Positions 33,748-43,077 of a DNA stretch of 64,000 nt are shown here, piece after piece. The stretch comes from Amphibacillus sp052055485 (GTDB lineage: Bacteria; Bacillota; Bacilli; Bacillales; Amphibacillaceae): positions 124,001 through 188,000 of the forward strand of contig NZ_CP197171.1 in NCBI RefSeq assembly GCF_052055485.1, written 5' to 3'. How positions within the stretch are numbered: position 1 is the stretch's first letter; each line of letters starts with the position of its first letter. The notes below the pieces were generated by a model. It was given only the letters and a program-made list of their open reading frames with translations. It was not told the DNA's origin and searched no databases. The translations under genes were made by a program, and so were the position numbers.

Positions 33748-34611
33748 TTAATCGCCTCCGATCAATGGCAATTCTTTTAACATATCAGCTAATATAATGG
33801 CATCAGCAGGAAAATGTTCTGTTATCCCCATCCCTACAAGATCAAACTCTTTAGCAGTATCTTGAATCAATCGAACAACAGAAGCAATCGACGCTCCCGG
33901 ATAAGTTTTTTTATAATGTTCACCAAACAAATCAGGTCTTGCCGCACCTTGTCCTTTAAATTCATTAGTATCAAGGGCATCCAAGTCAAAATGAACAGCC
34001 ACTTTAGATGCACCCGTTTTTCTTAACAGATCAATGACTTTTTCTGACGACATGTCAAAATCAGCAGTAGGAACATTTTTAAAAGCATGCTTCTGATAGA
34101 CTGCCCTTTCCATTTCTGCTTGATCGTCTATTCCTGCAAACACAACATGACTTGGATCAACACTTGTATTAGACACTTGAGCAAAATCGGGGTCCCCTTC
34201 CCCTACTAAACTCGCTAACACCATCGCGTGATAATTTTTCCATTCGTCTTTTACCATCACATCAGGGTGGGCATCAATCCATAAAATTGCAAGATCCTCT
34301 TTATATTTTTCAGCCAAATAAGCAAATGGCGCTAATTCAACACTACAATCTCCATCCAAAACAACGACTTGATCCGGGCTCCTCTTTTCAATCTTCTCCT
34401 TTGTTTCTCTTACTTGTTTCAAAACCTGTTGCTTAGCCACAATCCCTTCTTCTTGCTGATCATTTGTTGGTGCGACAGAAATAGGAACCTCGATCGTATC
34501 ACCATCACCTTCTGGGGCCAACCATGCGAGTAATTGTGCACCAAAATAATAATGAAAATTATTTCCTCCTTGCCATTGTGGCATAACGACTCGTAATGTT
34601 TTTTTACTCAT
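33748..34611 (-). CDS. Arginase/agmatinase-fold protein
   Basis: This 287-residue protein shows ureohydrolase motifs: DGDCS (usual form GGDHS), ILWIDAHPDV (DAHxD) and VHFDLDALD (DxD), plus a late TEHFP. The first manganese histidine is replaced by cysteine (near residue 97). Other parts agree, so it may bind metal differently or belong to a subgroup with another substrate. It shares an operon with the BNR protein. Confidence 0.8.
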   Translation of the reverse strand: MSKKTLRVVMPQWQGGNNFHYYFGAQLLAWLAPEGDGDTIEVPISVAPTNDQQEEGIVAKQQVLKQVRETKEKIEKRSPDQVVVLDGDCSVELAPFAYLAEKYKEDLAILWIDAHPDVMVKDEWKNYHAMVLASLVGEGDPDFAQVSNTSVDPSHVVFAGIDDQAEMERAVYQKHAFKNVPTADFDMSSEKVIDLLRKTGASKVAVHFDLDALDTNEFKGQGAARPDLFGEHYKKTYPGASIASVVRLIQDTAKEFDLVGMGITEHFPADAIILADMLKELPLIGGD

Positions 34612-34891
34612 CTAAAATCGCTCCCATCTTTTATTTTATCACCATACTTATGTTGTCAGTTTTCTTACTTTGAACATTATCATTGATTTTGAATGATGAC
34701 AAATGATGTGAGTAAAAACAGATCCTATTTGATACATTTGGTTTTTTACTGGTCCATCTATAGAAACGATGGGTTTTTTGAAAAGATAAGATCACCTTCT
34801 GCCCGCGATATCTCGAATGCAATAGTTTTACAAGCCTGATCATATTCTATATAATATGTTATAAAAATAGTTTGAAATTCAGGAGGTAACT

Positions 34892-35851
34892 ATGAATAAG
34901 ATTGTCTTTCTCAATGCTGCAAGTATAGACTTTGATGATCAGCTTGATTTCTCACCCTTAATGAACCTCGGTACTTTTACTAAGTACGACGAGAGTAATG
35001 ATCAAGAAATATTAGAGAGGGTCGCAGATCAAAACGTAATCATAACGAAAGAATTACCGCTTCCTAAAGATTTAATCGAACAATTTCCTTCTTCTGTAAA
35101 ACTGATTTGTGAAGCGGGGACGGGCTATAATAATATCGATCTTCCAACCGCCACAAGTAAAGGCATCCGCGTTTGTAATGTACCTGGCTATAGCACTGAA
35201 GCTGTCGCACAATTGGCCATCACGTTTATGTTAAATTTAAGTTCTTCCATGATCCAACAACAAAATATGATCGAAAGAGATGATTTCACTAATTTTACCA
35301 ATCATCTTCAAGTCCCTCATCTTGAATTGCAAAATAAAACACTCGGTCTTATTGGGACAGGGGCTATTGGTCAACAAGTGATGAAAATTGCTCGTGCATT
35401 AGGCATGGACGTGCTGACCTATAATCGCACACCTAAAAACTTTGATGATCCTCGAATCAAATCAGCCTCACTTGAGGATTTATTAAAGCAGAGCGATTTT
35501 GTTTCCATTCATTGTCCGCTGACTGCTGACACTAAACACCTTATCGATAGCAATAAACTAAAAATGATGAAATCTTCAGCCTTTATAATTAATACATCTA
35601 GAGGAGCGATCATCAAAGAAACAGATTTAATCGAAGCACTACAAAACAAAATGATTGCTGGGGCGGGCTTAGATGTTCAAGATCCAGAACCCCCACACTT
35701 GGATAATCCTTTATTCTCGATGGATAATGTCATTCTCACCCCACATATCGGTTGGAAATGCCTCGAATCCAGACAAAGATTAACTGGGCTTTTAGCTGAT
35801 AATATCGAAGCCTTTATGAACAATCAGCCGATCAATGTTGTAAATGAATGA
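34892..35851 (+). CDS. NAD-dependent D-2-hydroxyacid dehydrogenase
   Basis: This 319-residue protein has the NAD-binding segment GLIGTGAIGQQVMKIARAL, a catalytic arginine in INTSRGAI, glutamate in DVQDPEPP and histidine in LTPHIGW, in the correct order. It reduces 2-keto acids (glycerate/glyoxylate type) or acts on related acids. CAGGAGG precedes the ATG. A terminator follows, so it is a single-gene unit. Confidence 0.88.
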   Translation: MNKIVFLNAASIDFDDQLDFSPLMNLGTFTKYDESNDQEILERVADQNVIITKELPLPKDLIEQFPSSVKLICEAGTGYNNIDLPTATSKGIRVCNVPGYSTEAVAQLAITFMLNLSSSMIQQQNMIERDDFTNFTNHLQVPHLELQNKTLGLIGTGAIGQQVMKIARALGMDVLTYNRTPKNFDDPRIKSASLEDLLKQSDFVSIHCPLTADTKHLIDSNKLKMMKSSAFIINTSRGAIIKETDLIEALQNKMIAGAGLDVQDPEPPHLDNPLFSMDNVILTPHIGWKCLESRQRLTGLLADNIEAFMNNQPINVVNE

Positions 35852-35873
35852 GATTTATAGGAAAGTAACAGTA

Positions 35874-35907
35874 AAAAAACTGTAGATTATGTTCTACAGT
35901 TTTTTAT
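35874..35907 (+). terminator. Terminator after the hydroxyacid dehydrogenase
   Basis: AAAAAACTGTAGA pairs with TCTACAGTTTTTT around TTATGT, 20 bases past the stop. T-runs on both strands may make it work in both directions. Confidence 0.85.
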
Positions 35908-36058
35908 TTTGGCATTCATTTTTCCGCTTTATTTAGTAAAACTTATTCATAGCTATTTCTAGGATCGTATAGTGGAAATATGGAAAAATCCGTCCCCCAC
36001 TAATTAAAACAGAAAATGAACAAAAGAAATCAAAGCTGATCTTCTATCTGATTTCGAT

Positions 36059-36958
36059 TTATTTCCCATTTGCAAATGTAATAGAAACAGAAAATACCGT
36101 ATCGTCTACATCTACAAGAACTGTTCCATTCATCCGCTCAATCAATTCCTTAGCAATGGCAAGACCTAAACCTGTTGAGGTTTTTTTACGCGTCTTATCC
36201 CCTTTATAGAAACGCTCAAAAATCCTTTCCGGATCAATTTTCTCTAGATTATGATAGGAATTTGTAAACCGTAGGATAACTTTTTGCTTTTCCTCTATCA
36301 ACTCAAGTGCAAAATCATTGCAACCATGTTCTAGTGCATTTTTTATAATATTTTGAAAGACCCGTTTCAAAGCCGTTTCATCACCATTAACTATGACTGG
36401 GTTTTCGCTGAGTTCAATTCGTGGCACAATGTCCCTTTGAGTAAAATCTTCAAAAAATGAAAATACGGTATCGAAGACCAACTGATTAATATCTACATCT
36501 AGCAGCTTTAGTTGATAAGTTTTATTCTGAAGTTTGGTATAAAGAAATAGTTCTTCAATCAGTGTTTTTAAACTGTCAATTCTATCAGTCATAATTGCTA
36601 AATACTTCTGTCTCTGTGTTTGATCTTCACACTCAGAGAGTAACTGACAATATCCATCTAAAGATGTAAGGGGCGTACGTATATCATGGGATAAACCGTT
36701 GATGGTTTCTTTCATTCGGCGTTCCTTATCAAGATTAAGCTTTTTCAGCTCACTTTCATGGGCAATCCATTGATTCAGTATGGAGATAAGTTCTTTTGTC
36801 TCTTTGCTATATATTTCATGCGTGACCATAACGTTGCTTTCGTGCTTTTGATGAAAAGCAAGCTGGCGACAGATACTTTTTATCTGTCGCTTATACGATA
36901 TTATTCTTAGCAAGCATATGATCGTCGTCAATAAAAGAAATATCATCAACCAAATCAT
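36059..36958 (-). CDS. Sensor histidine kinase
   Basis: This 299-residue kinase has one N-terminal membrane helix (about 2-20), a linker, the H-box GLSHDIRTPLTSL with H91, and the N, D (not strongly GDG), F and G boxes (NIIKNALEHG, ERFYKGDKTRKK, TGLGLAIAKEL). Having no extracellular sensor, it probably senses its partner ABC transporter. The gene is last in an operon of regulator, ATPase and permease. Confidence 0.88.
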   Translation of the reverse strand: MIWLMIFLLLTTIICLLRIISYKRQIKSICRQLAFHQKHESNVMVTHEIYSKETKELISILNQWIAHESELKKLNLDKERRMKETINGLSHDIRTPLTSLDGYCQLLSECEDQTQRQKYLAIMTDRIDSLKTLIEELFLYTKLQNKTYQLKLLDVDINQLVFDTVFSFFEDFTQRDIVPRIELSENPVIVNGDETALKRVFQNIIKNALEHGCNDFALELIEEKQKVILRFTNSYHNLEKIDPERIFERFYKGDKTRKKTSTGLGLAIAKELIERMNGTVLVDVDDTVFSVSITFANGK

Positions 36959-36973
36959 CGTCTATCATCGCCT

Positions 36974-37807
36974 TTACTTTACATCTTGTTTTTCTATAAT
37001 AACCGCGGAAAGCATAAATCCAATCGTGCTAATAATCAATGGAACCATTAAGATACTAAGCCAATTCTCAGTGACATCTGCAGATGTTAACATCTCTATA
37101 TTTCCCAGAATCAAATATTCACGAATAGAGAAGGTTCCCTTCACAATGTCTAGTTTATTTACCCATTTATCAATAAGAGGGAAAAACATTGTTGCTAATC
37201 CTAAACCATACATTATCCATACCACTAATGAAGCAAGATTACTTCGAACCACTTCTGTAAAAAATGCAACAACAAGTCCCAAACCACTCATTAATATAAA
37301 TTGTATACCCAGATAAGGCAAGGCACTGCTAAAATCATTAAAACTAAAATCTTCAAAGAATAATATTCCACTCATACTAGCGGCAACTGTAATTAAGATG
37401 ACGATGACAGCCGTGAAAAAGCAGATGATCAGACTTTCAGACAGTAATAATTTATATTTCTTACCAACAATGCCCGTCATGTTTTTAATATAGCCTGTTT
37501 TATTATGTCCACCTGCCAAAAACACAGAAAAGATAATGATAAAAAGTACCATGATATTGCTTGAGAATAAGAATTCTAATAGACCTTCAATTGTAGTAAA
37601 ATTAAAGTCAGATAGACTTTCATTTACGGTTACATTGAAGCCCGTGTCTCCTTGTTGAACTTCTGACATTTGAGAAGTATCGACACCCGTTAAATAGACC
37701 AGCATGGCCACTAAACCGATCGTTATAGCCAACGCAGTAATTAAGATGATCCAAGTACTTTTACTTTTTGTCATTCTAAAAAAATCCGCACGTATGATAT
37801 TAAGCAT
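36974..37807 (-). CDS. ABC-2 type permease
   Basis: This 277-residue protein has six or more membrane helices and begins MLNIIRADFFRMTKSKSTWI, typical of ABC-2 permeases that export or confer resistance to peptide antibiotics. It overlaps the ATPase by 8 bases. ATG 37807 has GGGAGGTG upstream; the ATG at 37816 does not. Confidence 0.85.
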   Translation of the reverse strand: MLNIIRADFFRMTKSKSTWIILITALAITIGLVAMLVYLTGVDTSQMSEVQQGDTGFNVTVNESLSDFNFTTIEGLLEFLFSSNIMVLFIIIFSVFLAGGHNKTGYIKNMTGIVGKKYKLLLSESLIICFFTAVIVILITVAASMSGILFFEDFSFNDFSSALPYLGIQFILMSGLGLVVAFFTEVVRSNLASLVVWIMYGLGLATMFFPLIDKWVNKLDIVKGTFSIREYLILGNIEMLTSADVTENWLSILMVPLIISTIGFMLSAVIIEKQDVK

Positions 37808-38720
37808 GAGAGGCACCTCCCGTTAAGGAGAGATAAAAACCTTCTAGAGATTCATTATTAACAGTAATGGAATTAATTCTAACTCCCCCATTTGCCAATG
37901 ACATAGCAATGTCTCCACTTTCGGTAAGTCTTTCAAAAATATAGATTGTTTCCTTATCTACCACTTGGTAATCTTGAAATCCAAGGCGCTCAAGAACGAT
38001 ACACGCCTTTTCTGGTTCAGATAACTTAAGTTCAATACGCTCCCGACAGCGATCCATTAATTCTTCCTTAGAAAGCTCTGTTATTAAGTTTCCTTCATGA
38101 ATAATCCCATAATTAGTAGCTATTTTTGATAGTTCCTCGAGAATGTGACTTGATATGATAAAGGTAATATTTTTCTCCTTATTTAGCCGGTGGATGATTT
38201 CGCGAACTTCAACAATCCCTTGAGGATCAAGCCCATTTACCGGTTCATCTAATACCAGCAAATCTGGTTCACCAACAAGAGCTATAGCAATACCTAAACG
38301 TTGTTTCATACCAAGCGAAAAAGATTTTACCTTTTTATTTCCGGTATCTGAAAGACCTACTCGTTCTAAAATGTCTTCAATATACTTTTTTTCTGAAATA
38401 CCAGCATAAAGACATTTCAGTTTTAAATTATCAAAAGCAGTCATATTAGGGTACAGCCCGGGCGCTTCAATCAAAGCACCGATCCGCATATATACATTAT
38501 GACGGTACAGTTCCTTGCCACTGTAGCCAAACATCGTTACTTCGCCACTTGTAGGATGTGCCAAACCACTAATCATTTTTAAAAAAGTAGTCTTTCCCGC
38601 CCCGTTACGACCAATAAATCCATAAATATCTCCTTTACGAATATGCAAATCGACTTGATTGACGGCAGTAAAATTTTTATATTTCTTTGTCAATTTATTT
38701 GTATTCAATAAATATTTCAT
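37800..38720 (-). CDS. ABC transporter ATPase (BcrA-type)
   Basis: This 306-residue ATPase has Walker A GRNGAGKTTFLK, signature SFSLGMKQRLG, Walker B LLVLDEPVNG and the His switch IISSHI. The C-terminal extension (after about 210) is typical of bacitracin- or lantibiotic-resistance BcrA proteins. Works with the permease at 36974. Confidence 0.9.
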   Translation of the reverse strand: MKYLLNTNKLTKKYKNFTAVNQVDLHIRKGDIYGFIGRNGAGKTTFLKMISGLAHPTSGEVTMFGYSGKELYRHNVYMRIGALIEAPGLYPNMTAFDNLKLKCLYAGISEKKYIEDILERVGLSDTGNKKVKSFSLGMKQRLGIAIALVGEPDLLVLDEPVNGLDPQGIVEVREIIHRLNKEKNITFIISSHILEELSKIATNYGIIHEGNLITELSKEELMDRCRERIELKLSEPEKACIVLERLGFQDYQVVDKETIYIFERLTESGDIAMSLANGGVRINSITVNNESLEGFYLSLTGGASHA

Positions 38721-38802
38721 TTAAATTCCTCCTTTTCGTCCAGTTCATTATAAGACGAAAAGATAAAATAATCGCAAAGTAAAGTTAAAGAAAGGTTAAA
38801 GA

Positions 38803-39483
38803 TTAGCGAGAAAGGCGAAAACCAACTCCCCAAACAGTATCTATATATTCTGTATCAACTACTCTTTTCAGCTTTTGACGGATATTACTAATATGGACAT
38901 TGATCGTTTTATCTTCCCCCATATAGAAATTTCCCCAAGCATAATCATATATCTCTTGTTTACTGAAAACCTTATTAGGATGAGAAAGAAGTAACTCAAG
39001 AATCTTAAATTCTTGCCTTGTTAAGGGAATTTCCTCGTTCTTTAACATTGCACTGTATGAATTTCGCTTCAGCAAAAGCCCCTTGTGTCGCAAGTGATCC
39101 TCCACCTTTTCTGTAGGACTACTTTTTCTCAATTGAACGGCCACACGTGCAAGTAATTCTTTTAAATCAAAAGGCTTGGTCATATAATCATCTGCCCCTG
39201 ATGTCAATAAATCAACTTTAGCATCAATCTCACCCTTTGCAGATATTACAATCACTGGAGTGGTGTGATTTTTCCGTATGTAGTGCAACAGTTCTTCCCC
39301 AGTCATACCAGGTAGCATTAGGTCAAGCAAAACAAGGTCAAACTTTGTCTGCTCCATATATAGTCTACCCTCTGTACCGGAATAGGCTTGAACACATTCG
39401 TAACCTCCGTTAGATAACGCAGCTAACAACATGGCATTTATATCGTTATCATCTTCAATAATCAATATTTTTTCATGTTTCAT
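38803..39483 (-). CDS. OmpR-family response regulator
   Basis: This 226-residue regulator has a receiver domain (EDD near 10-12, phosphorylated D54 in VLLDLMLPG, S81 in ISAKG, K103 in MTKPF) and a C-terminal winged helix (LTRQEFKILELLLSHPNKVF, VHISNIRQKL). It is the first gene of the four-gene unit regulator-ATPase-permease-kinase and most likely controls that operon in response to an antimicrobial peptide. Confidence 0.9.
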   Translation of the reverse strand: MKHEKILIIEDDNDINAMLLAALSNGGYECVQAYSGTEGRLYMEQTKFDLVLLDLMLPGMTGEELLHYIRKNHTTPVIVISAKGEIDAKVDLLTSGADDYMTKPFDLKELLARVAVQLRKSSPTEKVEDHLRHKGLLLKRNSYSAMLKNEEIPLTRQEFKILELLLSHPNKVFSKQEIYDYAWGNFYMGEDKTINVHISNIRQKLKRVVDTEYIDTVWGVGFRLSR

Positions 39484-39960
39484 AAGTCACTTCCACCTCT
39501 CACAAGTAATTGGGATGATTTTGTTTGCTTTTTATCTTTCTAATAACTTCATTTAAATTAAAAAGTTACATCATTGCAACACTACTATAGTCTCTATATA
39601 AGTACTATATTATGTTGTTAAACGGCTAAGTAAATTAAGATTTTAATTGATTTGCGTCATAGCTATAAAAGAGTGTCATTCATTTATGATAACTCTAGTT
39701 TGCTCATTAATATACATTTTTCCTCCCAACAACACCCTGACAAGCAATCGAATAATATCCATTCTTAACCTGTTTCGAATATTTGCAAAATTCTTATATA
39801 AAATTGAGTTAATTTTATCATACCCCTTTTGACTTCAAAACGAAAGGATACTTCTAAAACCGTTGATAATGAAAGCGGGGTTTCATTGAACCCTTCACTC
39901 GCATTGAGAAGTTGCTTCGACCAACAGCAATCATTCTAAAATAAAAATAGTCCCAAAGGC
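39484..39960. other. Gene-free spacer
   Basis: No gene is visible between the response regulator and the IS605-like relic at 39961. AT-rich; the segment 39839-39905 has short stems but no clear terminator. Confidence 0.4.
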
Positions 39961-40102
39961 AAGACCCATGGGATAGCGGGGTTGGGTGTTATTAGCACAC
40001 CAATGTGTCAACTCCACTGGTGGTTAATCGTCACCTTGAAAGTCGATACCCCAGGCCCCTCACTTCAAATGTCAGTAGAAATGAAGTGGCGAGAGTATTC
40101 AT
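39961..40102 (+). mobile_element. Non-autonomous IS605-like relic A
   Basis: This 142-base unit matches the unit at 43702-43843 in order: GTTGGGTGTT, a GTGT/ACAC stem, GTGTCAACTCC, TGGTTAATC, then a right-end hairpin with CACTTCA (40061) and TGAAGTG (40082) and a final GAGTATTCAT. The hairpin plan equals the tnpB right end at 1525-1570, yet no tnpB is present. It may be a leftover right end or a mobile tail, and could give a guide-RNA-like transcript. Confidence 0.55.
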
Positions 40103-40191
40103 TTCTAACTGTAAAAATAAAACAGGCTATTTTTAAACCTGCCATTTGGCGTCAAGTTTATGTGCTACAATAACATTTGGAGGCGATGAAA

Positions 40192-41091
40192 ATGCAGGAA
40201 AGCAGACTGTTTAGAATCGTATATTATCTTCTCGAAAAAGGGCAGATCACAGCTCAAGAACTTTCTGAAAAATTAGAAGTATCGGTTAGAACTATATATC
40301 GAGATATTGATGTGATGAGTAGTGCCGGTATCCCAGTCTATGCTACACAAGGTAGAGGCGGTGGCATTTCCATACTTGATAATTTTGTGTTAGATAAATC
40401 CTTGTTTTCAGAATCAGAACGAGAAAAGATCTTAATGGCTTTACAAGGTATGACAGCAACTGATGGGGAAAATTCAAACGAACTACTGATAAAATTAGCT
40501 GCGTTATTTCAAGTAAAAGCGACTAACTGGATTGAAGTTGATTTTTCAAGCTGGATACAAAATAAGCCAAAGCAAGACCTATTCGACTCTATTAAAATGG
40601 CTCTCTTCAATCAAAATATCATATCCTTTCAATACTTTAATAGTAACGGTAAAATGATAAAACGCCGTGTACAGCCAATCAAGTTGATATTTAAAAGTAA
40701 GGATTGGTATTTATACGGTTTTTGTCTATTGAAAGATGATTATCGCTTTTTTAAATTAACAAGAATAAAGGCGCTTAACATACTATCTGAAACCTTTTCA
40801 CAGGATTTTATACCACTAGTAATTGAAAAACAAGTGAGAAGTGAGAAAACCATAAAGACAAGGTTAAAATTTGATAAACGGATCGCTTTTCGTGTTTACG
40901 ACGAATTTACTGATCAAGTCACAGAGGATGAGCATGGAAACTTGTATGTGCAGACTGAATTACCAGACAATGAAAGGCTATACTCTTATATATTGTCTTT
41001 TGCTGATTGTGTAGAAGTCATAGAACCAAAAAGTGTTAGGGAGCGATTAGAAAAGAAATTGGAGAATATACAAAAGAAATATAAAACCTGA
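40192..41091 (+). CDS. WYL-domain transcription regulator (YafY type)
   Basis: This 299-residue protein has an N-terminal HTH_11 (ITAQELSEKLEVSVRTIYRD) and a WYL domain (ISFQYFNSNGKMIKRRVQPI, SKDWYLYGFC, FFKLTRIKAL), followed by a C-terminal WCX part. WYL proteins bind ligands such as nucleotides. GGAGG stands eight bases before the ATG at 40192; the TTG at 40177 overlaps it. The next gene encodes a GyrI-like protein, a common pair. Confidence 0.86.
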   Translation: MQESRLFRIVYYLLEKGQITAQELSEKLEVSVRTIYRDIDVMSSAGIPVYATQGRGGGISILDNFVLDKSLFSESEREKILMALQGMTATDGENSNELLIKLAALFQVKATNWIEVDFSSWIQNKPKQDLFDSIKMALFNQNIISFQYFNSNGKMIKRRVQPIKLIFKSKDWYLYGFCLLKDDYRFFKLTRIKALNILSETFSQDFIPLVIEKQVRSEKTIKTRLKFDKRIAFRVYDEFTDQVTEDEHGNLYVQTELPDNERLYSYILSFADCVEVIEPKSVRERLEKKLENIQKKYKT

Positions 41092-41114
41092 CTTCGGATG
41101 ACAGGTTTTCTTTT
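41083..41114 (+). terminator. Hairpin at the end of the WYL gene
   Basis: AAAACCTG (41083-41090) pairs with CAGGTTTT (41102-41109), followed by CTTTTG. It overlaps the stop codon. It may only attenuate, since the GyrI-like gene starts 30 bases further. Confidence 0.55.
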
Positions 41115-41142
41115 GTATGATTTATGTATAGGAGGTGTTCAA

Positions 41143-41763
41143 ATGAAACACGAATGGAGAAAGCATGAAAAAGAAAGATATGGTGCGAAAAAAATACCTG
41201 CATTAGTGAATGTACCCTTACAGAAATTCATTATGATAAGTGGAAAGGGCAACCCTAACAAGGCAGATTTTTCGGATAAAGTCTCCGCATTGTATTCATT
41301 AGCTTATGCCATCAAAATGGGGTACAAATCTGCTTCAGCTGATAACAAGCTTTTAAGTGATATACAGGATTTCACTGTCTATCCTTTGGAAGGGATATGG
41401 CAACAAAAAGAAGATACCGAGCTTATAAAAGAAAATTTGGAGTACACCCTTATGATACGCCAACCTGATTGCATAACAGAAGAAATGGTATGTGAAGCAT
41501 TGGAACGTGTGAAGATTAAAAAACCTAGTCCATTATATGAAGACATCCATTTTGATACAATACAGGATGGAAAATGTGTAGAAATTCTGCATGTTGGGTC
41601 ATTTGATGAGGAAGCTGTTTCTTTTGAAAAAATGGACGAGTTTACAAGAAAAAATAAGCTAAAACGCACAGAGAACTACCACAGAGAAATATATCTGACT
41701 AACGCAAATCGAGTAGATAAAAGTAAACTCAAAACAATTTTGCGCTATTCAGTAAAGGAGTAA
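41143..41763 (+). CDS. GyrI-like small-molecule-binding protein
   Basis: This 206-residue protein is of the GyrI-like type found as stand-alone genes (COG4832): IPALVNVPLQKFIMISGKGN, LYSLAYAIKM, YTLMIRQPDCIT, VEILHVGSFDEE and YHREIYL. It probably binds a hydrophobic compound. ATG 41143 follows GGAGGTG; the frame extends upstream to 41098 without a site. Confidence 0.83.
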   Translation: MKHEWRKHEKERYGAKKIPALVNVPLQKFIMISGKGNPNKADFSDKVSALYSLAYAIKMGYKSASADNKLLSDIQDFTVYPLEGIWQQKEDTELIKENLEYTLMIRQPDCITEEMVCEALERVKIKKPSPLYEDIHFDTIQDGKCVEILHVGSFDEEAVSFEKMDEFTRKNKLKRTENYHREIYLTNANRVDKSKLKTILRYSVKE

Positions 41764-41873
41764 CTAGGTTAAAAAGCCAATAGTGATAAAAACCTGCTAC
41801 TAGCCATTCTTATTAGTGAACCTTATTGTACATGAAGTTAAAAACTAAGTTCTGAAAACTTTTATTTCAGCAT

Positions 41874-41913
41874 AAAAAAGAGGAAATGGATATTTTTCAC
41901 CTTCCTCTTTTTG
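41874..41913 (+). terminator. Terminator of the WYL/GyrI operon
   Basis: AAAAAGAGGAA (41875-41885) pairs with TTCCTCTTTTT (41902-41912) about 110 bases past the stop. The stem end is T-rich. Confidence 0.8.
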
Positions 41914-42096
41914 GATAAGTCAAGTTAACTTTGCTAAGACTTCACGAATAAACGCCGGTTCATCTATAGGAGTACGGACATGAGTTAAAACCATTATTAG
42001 TATCCATGAGAAGTTGGAGATCAGACCATTTGTAATATTTAGAACGATTACATGGAGAAGAGATGAAAGGAAGTTAACTTCTCTCGTTATCAAACG

Positions 42097-42148
42097 AAAA
42101 CTTCAATCAGTGGAGGAGAAAATGAAAGCTCCCACTGATTGAAGTTTT
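42097..42148. repeat. Long perfect hairpin of the CTTCAATCAGTG family
   Basis: Arms AAAACTTCAATCAGTGG (42097-42113) and CCACTGATTGAAGTTTT (42132-42148) are 17-bp perfect complements, followed by ATTTTATT. The same half-site occurs alone at 9054 and 32114. It may end transcription, or be an inverted pair of element ends. Confidence 0.8.
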
Positions 42149-42151
42149 ATT

Positions 42152-42265
42152 TTATTCATATTTCATTTTTAAAATAGAAAACGGATTATCTTATTCGTCA
42201 AATTTTGTTCGTTCAAATACCTTGAAGTCTACTGCATGAAGACTTTGCTCATTTACATAAATCCA
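42152..42265 (-). pseudogene. 3' fragment of a GNAT acetyltransferase gene
   Basis: This is a degenerate copy of the 3' end of the acetyltransferase gene at 43807-44274. On the minus strand it reads FDE, a stop, then DNPF-ILKMKYE and TAA. A 16-base segment is missing and there is an internal stop. It ends with KMKYE and TAA, which shows what the intact neighbour's end must once have been. Confidence 0.75.
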
Positions 42266-42306
42266 GGCCCTACTACTCATTGATTAAACCATCTAGTATA
42301 CTTTTT

Positions 42307-43077
42307 TTACTTTTCAGACTTATCAATCCAACGTTCAGATTCATAAATATCGCCTACTTTATATCTCAACCAGATCGTCCCCTTCTCAAAACTATCAACA
42401 TTAATTAACTTAAATCCTACTGGACGATCATCACTTAAACCTTCTACTTCATCAAATAAAGCTGGTGTTTGGTTCGATCCATCAGAAGCGCGAGCAATAA
42501 CTTGACTTAATTCATCGCATAATCCTTGCTGAATAAATGACCAATTTAATACACCACCGCCACCAAGCATGACGGTTTCCATTTTGAATATATCTTTTAG
42601 TTTAGTCAACATCAGTTCAAAATCAATCGTCTTTTCCCCGCAAATAATGTAAGAAATATGACGCTGCCGCAAATATGCTTTGTAAGCATTGCTTGCTTTC
42701 TCACTTAAAACTTCAACTACATGAGCTTTTGTTTGCTTAAAGGAAATTTCAGCAGTTTCCCACGCCAAAACACCTTTTGAATCAATCGAAATATAGTACA
42801 TATCTAAATCTTGTTCAGCAATAAAATCACCTGCAGGAACTTCTTCACTGGATTCATCTAATTCTGGTTTCTTATAATAAGTATAATTATAATCTGAAGT
42901 CATTCGCCCCGATAACCAACCAGAATGTTGATAGAATCGCTCCTCACCAAAAGCTATATCATAGAATACTTGATGCGATTCACTAGACTCTGGAATGTCC
43001 ATAAAATTACCGATCACTTTGCCATCTAATGAAGTCAACATGTGACAAAATACATAAGGTCTATTATTAATCTCCAT
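42307..43077 (-). CDS. RibD C-terminal/dihydrofolate reductase-fold reductase
   Basis: This 256-residue protein of the RibD-C fold has N-terminal YVFCHMLTSLDGKVIG and the NADP-binding METVMLGGGGVLNWSFIQQG. Such proteins reduce a pyrimidine or related substrate with NADPH. A GGAGG site precedes the ATG. It is probably not the riboflavin enzyme itself: no deaminase domain and no rib neighbours. Confidence 0.83.
   Translation of the reverse strand: MEINNRPYVFCHMLTSLDGKVIGNFMDIPESSESHQVFYDIAFGEERFYQHSGWLSGRMTSDYNYTYYKKPELDESSEEVPAGDFIAEQDLDMYYISIDSKGVLAWETAEISFKQTKAHVVEVLSEKASNAYKAYLRQRHISYIICGEKTIDFELMLTKLKDIFKMETVMLGGGGVLNWSFIQQGLCDELSQVIARASDGSNQTPALFDEVEGLSDDRPVGFKLINVDSFEKGTIWLRYKVGDIYESERWIDKSEK

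Noticed and set aside
34631..34843. 70-codon frame upstream of the dehydrogenase
   Set aside because: No ribosome site or family; it overlaps the promoter region of a real gene.
42307..43077. Riboflavin biosynthesis enzyme RibD
   Set aside because: No deaminase domain and no rib operon; only the reductase fold is present.
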